Below the pieces are notes generated by a model that saw nothing but the letters and a program-made list of their open reading frames with translations, made no database searches and had not been told where the DNA came from. From assembly GCA_024291935.2 (NCBI GenBank), contig CM044308.1:120120501-120184500 (forward strand): DNA of 64,000 nt, written 5' to 3'. This DNA comes from Okapia johnstoni (taxonomy: Eukaryota > Chordata > Mammalia > Artiodactyla > Giraffidae). Positions 20,907 through 31,279 of the stretch are shown here, in pieces; position 1 is the first letter of the stretch, and every line of letters begins with the position of its first letter. The position numbers and the translations under genes were made by a program.

Positions 20907-23900
20907 GTAGGGTATGATAAAGCACTGAGTTGTTTCATTGCTATATTCAGCTAATTCTCCGTCTATTGGTAATCTACTTCATGTATTTCAGTTTCTTATT
21001 TTCTGTTAGCTTTTAAAATTGTATATGCTTCCTTTAAAATCATTGTGTTAGCTCTTTTTTTTTTTTTAATTTCAATTAACTGGACCTTATTTTCTAACAG
21101 GAATTTCTCTTGGAATTGGGCTGCTTACAACTTTTATATATGCAAACAAAAGCATTGTAAATCAGGTTTTTCTAAGAGTAAGTATAATCAGCAACTAAAA
21201 AATCATTAAATGTTTCTCCCTGTAGAATTATATGCTCATTTTTGAGAGAAATAGGAATTAAGATAGTTTATTTGATAAATTTAAATAGGTATGATGTAAC
21301 ATCCATAATATGTTAAATGTTGTTATCTAAATGACCTGGGATAAATGATTTGTCCTAATACTGAATTGTTTCACTGTATTTTCTTTGTATGTTGGGTTCC
21401 TGATAAATAAAAACTAGACAGAAGAATTAAAATCTAGACAGATCACCATATGGTCTGATTTGTCAAGTGCCTGCAGGTTTTTAAGTTAATTTGACTATAC
21501 TAAGTAATATGACCATTATTTAAAACTTCAGCTGTTGTACTCTAAGATTTAAAATACTTAAAGTGTACGTTGAACAAATGGGTATTGAATTATTTAGGTT
21601 TCTCTGATTTAAAGAAAACTAAACCCAAGAAATTTTTTCTTAATTGTCAGAGTCCTATTCATGTAAATTATTGGGAAAACAGGATTAGTTTATAAAACTT
21701 CACCTTCAAGCAACTTTAAAGGGTTTTATCTGTGTAAAGAATCATTTATTTTGACCTGAAAATTTGTAGTTACAACCTATCAAACCATAAAAGTTTAATT
21801 GAGGGTTTAAAATTAGTAAAACTTTTAATCAAATTAGTAATTAAAACTTAATTATAAAATAGATGAAAAATAAATTATTCTTACTGAATTGAATGTGAAT
21901 TTTTAAAATTATAAACCCTGGTAACTTAATGCATTTTCTAAACTCCTGTTTTGTTACGAAGACAAATATAGGGAGCTGCAGAAGTAAAGTTTTCATTTAG
22001 GTGGGTTCTTTATGTCAGTTTGTGGAAGATTTGGCTTTGAAACATAGGTAATATTGTTACACAATGAGGAAACTTGTATTTTAAAAATCTGTTTAAATTT
22101 GTGTTGTTTTGTTCAGTAAAGCTATATAAAATAGAATGATATGTACAATTTAACAAATACTCTATTTTTATTAAGATAAATTAATCTATTAAAACATTTT
22201 AAGTTAATAAATTAGTCATTAAAGTAAAATAGTTAAATGATATTTAAAATTCTGGCATAATTCAAAGTAATGAATTATAAAATTATTTATTTTTCAGGAA
22301 AGGTGCTCAAAGATTCAGTGTGCTTGGTTACTGGTATTCTTAGCAGGATCTTCTGTTCTTTTATATTACACCTTTCATTCTCAGTCACTTTATTACAGGT
22401 AATTAGAGGCCCGAGTGCACAATCACATTTTTTTAATATAATCATATATTCCATAGCACTTTACATATATTTTACTTGCACATACTTACTGTTGGAGTTC
22501 AATATTTATGTATTTGTCTAGTGCCAGGGTAGTGAGCTTAAAGTGTTTCATGTTTTATACCCAGTGCCTTGCGTCATAGCAAGTGCTCAATAAATAATTT
22601 TTGATACTAAAATTTTTACTTATAAAATCAATAGTTACTAAATAACATTAGAGTGTTGTTGGTGACGTTTTTTATTTTTGACAAATAAAAATTGTATATA
22701 TTTAAAATATACAACATGTTTTGATATATGTATACATTGCAAAATGATTACCGCAATCAAGTTAATATATCCATCACCTCCCTTAGTTACCTTCTTGTGT
22801 ATATATGTGATGAGAACACTTGAAAACTTGCTAAAGAACAGTAGTTGGTAAGTTTCCATGTCAGATAGAAGTGTTCTGAATTTTCAGCTTTAATCAGATA
22901 ACTAGAAATCTGGGTTTCAGTGGTGTTGGAGAGATGTGGACAAGTCTGGGATATAGTTTATAGGTGTAGCTGATACCACTCAGATTTGATTGGGTGCGTG
23001 GGTGAGGGGAAGAATCAAGGGTGATGCCTGGGTTTTTTAGTCTAAGCAACTGGCTGGATGGTGGTGCCATTTACTGGGCTAGGAAAGACTAGGGAAGGAA
23101 GTGGTTTTGAAGGAAAATCAGTAATTTTGTTTTGAACATGTTAAGTTTGAGAGGCCACGTAGAACTGTTAAAATGATTATAGTTATTTGTCATAAGCTCA
23201 GAGTAGAGGGTAGAGCTGTAAATTTTGGTGTTATCAGCACATGGTGGATATTTTAAAAACATGGAACTTGACAAGGTGAACCAGGGAAAGAAAGTATAGA
23301 CAGAGAAGAGGGCCTAGGACTGGACAATGTCCACAATTAACCAGAGGAGTAGCAGCAAAGGAGACTTAAGCAATCATTAAGAACAACTAGAACATATGAA
23401 GGCAACTAGAAGAGAGTGGTGTCAGAAGTCTAGGCAGAAAATATTTCAAGGAGGGAAGGGGGAAAAAGTGACCTTCAAATTTAGCAAGAGGGAGGGAGTT
23501 GATGATCTTGACAGAAGCAGTTCACTGGAAAGGAGGGATGAGAATCCTGACTGAAGTTGGTTAAGGAGAGAATGGCAGATATCTGTTTGTGAATTTTTTA
23601 GATTACAGGCTAGAGGATGCCAGTCTGACAAGTTAGGGAGACTCTCTGTTTTCTTTAAGGAGGAAAGGTTTGAAATTCAAACATTTAAAAAGTCTCTTTA
23701 AAATAACTCAAATAATCTGTTTACGTAAACTCTAGCATCTTGTCAAACTCATATTTTTTACACATTATTTGGTAGCAAATTTAGAACCCGTCAGCACTTT
23801 TATCTTATGTTGCTTTTAGTAAGTTTTGCTGTTTTTATCTTTTTATGTTGCTTTTAGTAAGTTTTGTGTTTTTCTTGTCTTGGTAGCTTAATTTTTTTAA

Positions 23901-26900
23901 ATCCTACTTTGGACTATTCAAGCTTCTGGGAAGTACTTTGGGTTGTTGGAATTACAGACTTCATTCTGAAATTCCTCTTCATGGGCTTAAAATGCCTTAT
24001 TTTATTGGTGCCTTCTTTCATCATGCCTTTTAAATCCAAGGTAAGAATCTGTTTTATTGGAAAGATGTTAGCAAACCATATCAGTGCTATTTAGTCTTAA
24101 ATGATTCCTTTTATAATTTTCCAGTTTGTTATTAACATAATTATTATATTAGACCTGTTGAAACAAAATATCTATTCCAATAAAATCAATTATACTTGCT
24201 TTGGAATAATCTAAAAATCAGTCCCCACATCATGTATGGGAAAATATTTACATTTATACTTCTGTTTTCCTCCAGGGCATTATTAATTGATAATTGATAA
24301 CTGACTATATGCAGTTATTTGGTGTTTTTTCATATTCAGTTAAAACTTTAAATTTTTGTAATCAGCAAGATATTTTATTGTATGTAAAACATTTTCACTG
24401 TGACTCTCTAGAAATTTCTGAAAACAAACCAGTGACTGTAACATCCAGGAACCAAGTTGAGGTTGTCAGTCATAACCATTATCATTATGAATACTAATTT
24501 TATAGTTGTGTTATTGTGCCATGTACTCATGATGTTCTCAGTCCAACATGGACTATTTGTGCGGTGCATATAAGTAGCTTTGTTGGCTCTGTTTTCTTTT
24601 CTCTTCCTTTTTAGGGTTATTGGTATATGCTTTTAGAAGAATTATGTCAGTATTACCGAACTTTTGTTCCCATACCAGTTTGGTTTCGTTACCTTATAAG
24701 CTATGGGGAGTTTGGTAATGTAACTAGATGGAGTCTTGGGATATTGCTGGCTTTACTCTACCTCATACTAAAAGTAGGTAACATAATAAATTTTGTCATT
24801 TGTAATGATTCATGTAATAATGTTTACAGGTTTTACCTATAACTGATTTTGTCTTTGTTTTATAGTTTATCTTCATATCACTAGTTTGAAATAAATGGCA
24901 GATTCTATACTTAGAAATGGAAAAGGAAATAGGTATCTTTATCTTAATCCAGTGGTTCTCAGATTTTATTGGGGGAGTGGACCTCCATGTAGCATGGAGT
25001 ATCTAAGGGAGAGAACCAGTTAGAAGAGAACATACCCACCCTCATCAGTAGCATCTATCAGGTACATAATTCTTAAACTAGTGGAGTATCTTGTCCTGTC
25101 CCCTCTGTGCCTGTCCCCTCAACTTAGTCACTTTATGAAACTTTAAATATGTTAAGGACATGTGAACCAGGTAAAATTGCCTTGCCTTTGATTTAGTTAA
25201 GTATATATTTGTCTTGACCCGATTGTAACTCTAGGCATTCAGATGTACTTCATTTTGGTTATGAGTTGGCTGAAATTGATAAGTTGAGTAAAATATCCCA
25301 TAATTGGACTTTAAGTATATTTAGAATGAAATGATTAGTTGTGATATGCAATGAGCATTGTTAATAGCGGTATTTTATATTAGCATTGATCTCTAAGTTT
25401 AACAGAGATGGCTCTTTGAATTAATGAATTAGGATTTATTTTCCCTTTCAGCTTCTGGACTTTTTTGGACACCTTAGAACTTTCAGACAAGTTTTGCGAA
25501 TATTTGTTACACGACCAGTAAGTATTTTTTATCATAGGAACTTTTTACCTTTCTTCATTATAAAATTGTTTTAGTTTGGCACTTTTACAAATGCAGACTT
25601 ATATTACATGATTGTTTAGAAATACTTCTAGTACTTTGGCACTTGGTGTTATGATGATAAAGAGGTTTTATTTCTGTGACCCGTTTCTTAACTTGTGCAT
25701 TGACAACATCAGATGGTTGATGAAGTAATTATGTATTTGAGTGTGCCTCTTGCCCTTTCAAATCGCCTGACATTTTTAACACGTTTATAAACATTCCCTC
25801 AAAAATCATATAAACTTTTGTTCCTCTTTTAATCCACAATTAGTGGCTTTGTGTGTTTTCATTAACTCCTATTCAGCTTTTGTGAAAGTGCTTATAATTT
25901 ATTGTGTATATGAAGAAAGCTTACTACCAAAAATCATGTCCCTTAGAATTTTCTTACTGGAAAAATTTCCCCAATACTGAATTCCGTATGCACAAATAAG
26001 TTCTTGACAGTATCAATAAACTTGACAGTAATAAAATTTTAAACAGAGATTCCATTGTCAGTTATAACTTTATTATACATCAGTGATTCTACTGATGTAA
26101 CAAACTGCAGAGAAAGGGTGTCTGTCATAGCTCAAATGATAATGGCTCATTTGCTATTTATTAGCCTCAGAGGTTCTCAATATATAAGTGTGATCACCAT
26201 ATTTCAGGGTTTGATTCTCAGTTATACAGTCCATTAGGTACTTCAACAATTAAGTGGTCAGGACTCAGGAGACTCTGACTTACAAGAAGGCCAATCTAAT
26301 AATGTATGTTTAAAAAAACAACAACAGGATTTTACCAACAAAGTGGACTAAACTAACTGGCCAGGGCACCCTTTCCCTAAGATAGTAACATAGTAACAAG
26401 TTTCACTGCATCCTAGTCCGACTTCTTTCCTTAAAAAGATACAATAAAATCCAGACTTTAGCTTTTTAACTTAGCTATTGAGTACATAATCAATTGATTA
26501 GTTTGTACTAGGCTTCTGCTGTAGCAGTTAATGTAATAGAGCTTGAGCTGAAATGCCTTTGGTATTCTTCCTGAAGCATAGAGACTATCACAGTCATCAA
26601 CACCCTTTTATTCTTGAGATTCTCATGTTCCTAAATGTTGCCCTGGAAATGGCAATCATCATCAGGATGTTTTCACCTAAGGGAGTCTGCATTGTGCCAG
26701 ACAAGAGTGCTATTTTAAAAGCTTACAGCATACACATGTGCAGTGTACTCTGCTAAATGACATTTACTGAAGGGAAATTGGCATCAAGATCATCCATCAG
26801 TATCTTATTTCTAGAATCTTGAACATCACTGATCTCAAAAAATTTTAGTTTTCAATTTGTATCCTTTGAGTTTTGATTTTGTTAACCTTCGAAAGTAAGT

Positions 26901-28838
26901 TTAGATCATAGCCTCAGGTTGCTAAGTCATGTCATGCTTTTGGTCTCATGACTATGACTGAAACTTGGGTGTTCTTTTCCTCAGCTACCTTTTCCACATC
27001 ATTTCTACAGAAAGATATCTCATTTATAACATTTTGTCATACCCAGTTAATGACTAAATTCTACTGAATTTGTAAGGAAGTTATAAGATCTTAACAAGAT
27101 CAGAAACTTTTTTTAGGACTTTAGAAAAGGAAATTCAAAGATTTGTGTTGAGTTTTGACAGTAGAGCACTACCCAAGTGACGTTTTGCAATTACAGTTCT
27201 TTTTGTAAAATTTTACCATTCTTTGCTAGTACTAAATGCTGGTTTTTGTGATAAAGATGACAATTAAAATTATTTTTAGATTTAGTGGCAGGACACTGTT
27301 CAGTGGTCCCCAAACCTTCTTCATATTGAACTCATGGAAAGCTTTCAAAAATTAGATTTCTGGGTTACCTTCTGGTATTTCTGGACCTATTGAATCAATC
27401 TCCAGTGTGGAGCACAGAAATCTAAAGCAGTCTCTACATGAGTTACATTCAGCCAACCAAGCTCTGAATTGACTTTAAACCAGTGTCATAGTAAGTGGAC
27501 TCAATTTGGCAATACTGGGTCAAATAGTACATAAATATAGATTGCATAATGCTTAGTGAAACCATTTGAATTTGAAGCACTATCAGTATTTGGGAATCTT
27601 ATGAATCTAACAATCTTCCAAGATTCTGTTATGTATAATGTAATGAGTTCACCTTGATACAGACATGATTCTGCATACATAGATCAGCTTTGAAATGTTT
27701 ATATCCTTTGGGAAAGTTTTCAAATGCCTGGCTCCTTGGAGATTTGAGAAATACAGTATCACCTATGTATTTAAGGACCAGAACCTTCTTATCTTTATAT
27801 AGAGTTACGGAGTCCCTGCCAGCAAGAGACAGTGTTCAGACGTGGATGATATTTGTTCAGTATGTCAAGCTGAATTTCAAAAGCCAATTCTTCTCATCTG
27901 TCAGGTAACTATTTTTAAGCAGCCTTAATACAGCACTTCTCTGCACTTACAAAAGTCACATTTATGTTAATATTCAGGAAAAAAATATGTATATTGTTTA
28001 GCAGAAAGTAGCATTCAGGGCACATACTATGAATTTCTTATTTGTGATTGGGGGTTTGGCAGGTTAGCTAAGTTTTGTCCCTTATGTTCTCATGATTTTT
28101 ATGTAGAAGAGTATATGAAGGGATTGCAGACAGGATACCAAAGTGACTGGAAAACAGATTATTTTTAATAATGGAATACTAGTCGTTAAGAATACCAGCA
28201 TGTTATTGGGTTGTATAAGGCGATTTCCTATTATTTTATTCCTGTAACTCTCAAAGACTGTATTAAGCTGTTAGTCATTGTGTTGTTGTCATTTGGTTGC
28301 AAAGTTGTGTCTGAGTCTTTTGCAACCCCATGGACTGTAGCCAGCCAGGCTCCTCTGCCTGTGGGATTTCCCAGGCAAGACAGGTGTGGGCTGCTCTTTC
28401 TTCTCCAGAGGATCTTCCCAGCCAGGGATTGAGCCCTCATCTCCTGCGTTGGCAGGCAGATTCTTTACCAGGGAAGCCCCTTTTAAAGTCATCACCTAAA
28501 CATAACTTTGTATTTTATTAAAGGTGGTTAAGTGGATAGGACAAGTCAGAATACTTGTCTCTGCCACTAACACTGCTCTTTGTGTTCTTGAATGTTATAC
28601 TTTGTTGTCTCACTTGTAAAATGAAGACTCTTTTTCTGCAATGTGATGAATTTCAAGTTAAAATGTTACCAGCTATAAAATCTAGTTCTTAATTCCCTTA
28701 CAGCATATATTTTGTGAAGAGTGCATTACCTTATGGTTTAACAGAGAGAAAACATGTCCGCTGTGCAGAACTGTGATTTCAGACCATATAAACAAATGGA
28801 AAGATGGAGCCACTTCGTCACACCTTCAAATATATTAA
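20507..28838 (+). CDS. RNFT1: RNFT1, RING finger and transmembrane-domain protein 1 (spliced CDS, 8 coding exons)
   Basis: The joined exons 20507-20906, 21101-21177, 22298-22398, 23887-24040, 24615-24773, 25452-25517, 27803-27904 and 28704-28838 give 397 residues plus TAA, and every junction is GT/AG. The N-terminal third is hydrophilic and rich in Ser and His. Several hydrophobic segments follow, roughly residues 115-145, 170-187, 205-240 and 280-297. A complete C3HC4 RING then uses C337, C340, C352, H354, C357, C360, C371 and C374. The protein matches human RNFT1 as I recall it. RNFT1 is known as an ER-membrane E3 ubiquitin ligase in ER-associated degradation that protects against ER stress. 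I start at 20507 (G at -3) because no in-frame ATG lies between it and an in-frame TGA at 19141 in exon 1. Human RNFT1 starts 37 codons further upstream. Gene identity is certain; the initiation site is less so. Confidence 0.95.
21101..21177 (+). CDS. RNFT1: RNFT1 exon 3
   Basis: The 77-nt exon has acceptor TTCTAACAG and donor GTAAGT. It encodes the membrane and loop stretch from GISLGIGLL to VFLR, in frame with its neighbours. Confidence 0.92.
22298..22398 (+). CDS. RNFT1: RNFT1 exon 4
   Basis: The 101-nt exon has acceptor TTTTTCAG and donor GTAATT. It encodes ERCSKIQCAW and the membrane segment LLVFLAGSSVLLYYTF. The codon for Ser193 is split at its end. Confidence 0.92.
22525..22605 (+). 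mobile_element. Ancient LINE (L2-like) 3' fragment in RNFT1 intron 4
   Basis: 'cccagtgccttgcgtcatag' and 'agtgctcaataaataattt' resemble the L2 3' end. Confidence 0.5.
22675..22850. mobile_element. L1 3'-UTR fragment in RNFT1 intron 4
   Basis: 'tatacaacatgttttgatat' and 'atatatccatcacctccctt' match a widespread old L1 3' sequence. Confidence 0.5.
22900..23640 (-). mobile_element. Ancient LINE-like segment in RNFT1 intron 4
   Basis: Purine-rich wording ('gatggtggtgccatttactg', 'tgaacatgttaagtttgaga', 'gtgttatcagcacatggtgg') recurs in mammalian genomes as an ancient LINE-type repeat. The subfamily is not assigned. Confidence 0.45.
23806..23866 (+). repeat. Short tandem duplication upstream of RNFT1 exon 5
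   Basis: A 23-bp block beginning TATGTTGCTTTTAG occurs at 23806-23828 and again at 23844-23866 (period 38). Each copy contains a TTTTAG acceptor-like site 20-70 bp before the true acceptor. Confidence 0.85.
23887..24040 (+). CDS. RNFT1: RNFT1 exon 5
   Basis: The 154-nt exon encodes FLNPTLDYSSFW through the hydrophobic stretch ending FIMPFKSK. The donor is GTAAGA. The acceptor context, TCTTGGTAG, has a weak polypyrimidine tract. Two copies of a TTTTAG-containing duplicated motif sit just upstream (see findings). Confidence 0.92.
24615..24773 (+). CDS. RNFT1: RNFT1 exon 6
   Basis: The 159-nt exon (53 codons, phase 0 at both ends) has acceptor CCTTTTTAG and donor GTAGGT. It encodes GYWYMLLEELCQYY and FVPIPVWFRYL, then the membrane segment LGILLALLYLILK. 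Confidence 0.94.
25452..25517 (+). CDS. RNFT1: RNFT1 exon 7
   Basis: The 66-nt exon (22 codons) has acceptor CCCTTTCAG and donor GTAAGT. It encodes the basic linker LLDFFGHLRTFRQVLR that leads to the RING. Confidence 0.93.
25518..27297. other. RNFT1 intron 7, no feature recognised
   Basis: AT-rich intronic sequence with no ruminant repeat or hidden exon that I could support. Confidence 0.4.
27298..27440 (+). mobile_element. MER5-like DNA-transposon fossil in RNFT1 intron 7
   Basis: 'cagtggtccccaaaccttct' and the 'gatttctgggttacc' spacing resemble a MER5-type hAT MITE. The match is weak. Confidence 0.35.
27803..27904 (+). CDS. RNFT1: RNFT1 exon 8 (first half of RING)
   Basis: The 102-nt exon (34 codons) has acceptor TTTATATAG and donor GTAACT. 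It contains the first RING pair, CSVC, and the Cys of LLICQ that opens the central C-x-H element, so intron 8 interrupts the RING. Confidence 0.94.
28281..28480 (-). mobile_element. Bov-tA SINE in RNFT1 intron 8
   Basis: A reversed Bov-A module is followed by the reversed tRNA head ending ACCAGGGAAGCCCC. It lies about 220 bp before exon 9. Confidence 0.9.
28704..28838 (+). CDS. RNFT1: RNFT1 exon 9 (second half of RING, stop)
   Basis: The acceptor is TCCCTTACAG. The exon encodes HIFCEEC and then CPLC, which complete the C3HC4 RING. The C-terminal tail ends SSHLQIY, with TAA at 28836-28838. Confidence 0.95.
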   Translation, partial: HIFCEECITLWFNREKTCPLCRTVISDHINKWKDGATSSHLQIY

Positions 28839-29475
28839 ATTTTCAACTTAATATTAAGGCCACAAAACACTAATTTTATTTGGTTACAGTGACTACTGGT
28901 AAAGACATTAGAATGGATTTTCAGGGCTGGAAGTTAAGGAAAATGTTCCCAAATGGTTTGAGTATTATAGTTAAGACTTAAGTGTATAGTCCAGTTTATC
29001 AAAATATTAAATGAAAGATCCTATATTATATAAGTAATGTTCAACCTAATGCATATGCAACATGTATTCTATCCTTATTTGACCTATGATGGCAGTGTGA
29101 AATTGTAAATGTGTTTTCTTGTTAATGTTACCAAAATGACAATTGGGTAATACAACTAGTGGTTTTAGAGGAATTCAGGTATTCTTTCCAGACATTGTTT
29201 TCCGAATAAAGAGTATTTTTCATAATATTTTAAGTTACACATTACCTGAAAGTAGAATTTTCTTTAGCATTGACTTTTATAATTCCCATTCTAAAAATCC
29301 TAAATTTTTTCCTAAAATTCATATTTTTAAATGAAAGCTATAAATGCTATATTTTGCCTGTACAATCAGAATTTTCTAAGGGAGACTAATTTACTGAGGA
29401 TGCAATATTTTAGTATTGTGTTATTCTCTGTAGTATGATTAGCAGTCATTGAGAATAAAGGACAAATTCCTTTTC
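28839..29475 (+). other. RNFT1: RNFT1 3' UTR
   Basis: This is AT-rich sequence after the RNFT1 stop. AATAAA hexamers occur at 29205-29210 and 29454-29459. The second is followed by a T/G-rich stretch (TTTTCTTTGTGG), which makes it the better cleavage candidate and places the 3' end near 29475. Confidence 0.55.
29454..29459 (+). terminator. Candidate RNFT1 polyadenylation signal
   Basis: AATAAA with a T/G-rich element about 12 nt downstream. The upstream AATAAA at 29205-29210 is the alternative. Confidence 0.5.
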
Positions 29476-31279
29476 TTTGTGGACATAAAATACATACAAT
29501 CCTGCCCTCAGCTTTAATGTTCATGATTTTGCTTTTTGTATAGTGCCATGGACTTTGTAGAATTAACTATTAAAATAATTCACATGGATTACATACACCT
29601 GGCTTCAGTGATGATTTGAATAGTGTGACAAACAAGACCAACTCAGACTATTAGAATTCCCCAGGTCTTCCCTGATGGTCCAGTGGTTAAGACTCTGCAC
29701 TTCCAATGCAGGTGATGTGGGTTCAAGTCCTGGTCAGGGAACTAAGGTCCTGCATGCCACCTGGCCCAAAAAATTTTGTTAAGAAGTCCCCTTATAACTA
29801 GCTTCTTGAGACGAGTTTTGGAACCTCATGCTTGAATCATCATTGCTTGGGAGATTAAAGCTTGTACACAGGCTAAGAAAACTTTGGAGAGTGGTTTATT
29901 TGCCTGCAGGTATTTGTGCAGGGTGGTGCAAAGGGAAAGAGGCACTTCCTCTCTTCCCTTGAAACCTCATGAGGGAATCCAGATCTGTCACAAGTCTGAA
30001 GGACTGGTTATTATCTACATGTTGGCATGAGGCCTCTGCTTATTTTCTCGTTTACCATCTATCAGTTTGCACACAAGAAAAAGACAGTGGTGAAAAGGAG
30101 AAGTTAGGGGGTAGAGGCAGAAATTTTCAACAAATTTACAACGCTGGTAAGACAAAGACCACCAACATGGATTAATAAGGATAGTGACCAACCATATACA
30201 GGTTAAATCACTTTCATGCCTCATGGCTACCCAAACTGACAACGTTAGAAAGCCAGTAACTTTTCCCCTGCTAGGTTATAAGCACAGCTATTTCTGTTCA
30301 TTCAGGATGATATACTTAACTATGTTACCTACTTTGAGAACCACTGCAAATACTAAAAAAAACAAGCTTACTTGGCTTTAAATCCCCTTCCGGATTTTGT
30401 GATGAAGCCAATAGCTGTTATTTGGGTATACATCAAGAGATGAGTTAAGAAAGACAATTTGAGATTACAATTTGGGTGTAAAAAATATGCTAACTTCTTG
30501 GTAAAAACATAAGAATAACATCTTACCCCACATGGGTTACTTCAGCCCTAAAGCAATACCTACTTACCCTATGGCCATATGGACAGCTTTGTTTCTTAAT
30601 ATGACTGAATAACGAAAGTCTGTGGTGGACAGTGGGGGATTTTTTGTTTTAACAAACAAGAAAGCACTTCACATATGAACTGAAAAGGAGGGAAATGTAG
30701 CAGGAGAGCTGTGTTGTTCACTAATAGCACTGATGAACTAGAGGCATTTCTGTAGTTTTATTCCTTCAGCTCAGAACAGGAATTAGAACCCATTTATTCC
30801 GTGAATTCAGATCATACCCTCTAAAAGACTTTTATCAACGTCAAGAGTCACTACTGTTTTATAAAAAAAAGTCCATTTGAGAACTTCTACAGAGAAACTA
30901 TACTGGCAAATGTGACTCAATTACCTCATAAATAAGAAATGGGTTTACACAAAAAACCCATCTTACAGCAGATATATTGAGATATTAGTTAAAAACAGAT
31001 TTGTCCACTAAGTTATCTTGTGCATACACATCAAATAATGAAGTTGACAAATGTGGCTGAAAAAACTTGAATGTTAGCACAAGAAAGTCAGTGTTTTTAT
31101 GTGAAGCTGGCTTTCACATAATTTTTCACATGAACTTTTTTTTAAGCAACCAATTACATTCTACTATTTTGACAGAACTTGGAAATCACAGATGTTTAAC
31201 ACCTAATAAAATCAGGACTAAAACTTGTTACAAATTTGTTCCTTCAGTTTCTCCACAAAAGCAATTTTTACAACTGTTA
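29476..31279. other. Short intergenic gap between convergent RNFT1 and RPS6KB1
   Basis: The gap holds one CHR SINE at about 29664-29775 and otherwise unremarkable AT-rich sequence. No exon or RNA gene was recognised. Confidence 0.5.
29664..29775 (+). mobile_element. CHR SINE downstream of RNFT1
   Basis: It contains CTTCCCTGATGGTCCAGTGG and GGGTTCAAGTCCTGGTCAGG, and has a short A-rich end. It is the only mobile element in the RNFT1/RPS6KB1 gap. Confidence 0.88.

Noticed and set aside
26040..26760. Possible hidden exon or processed pseudogene in RNFT1 intron 7
   Set aside because: The short open frames there show no recognisable protein, no poly-A tail and no flanking duplication.
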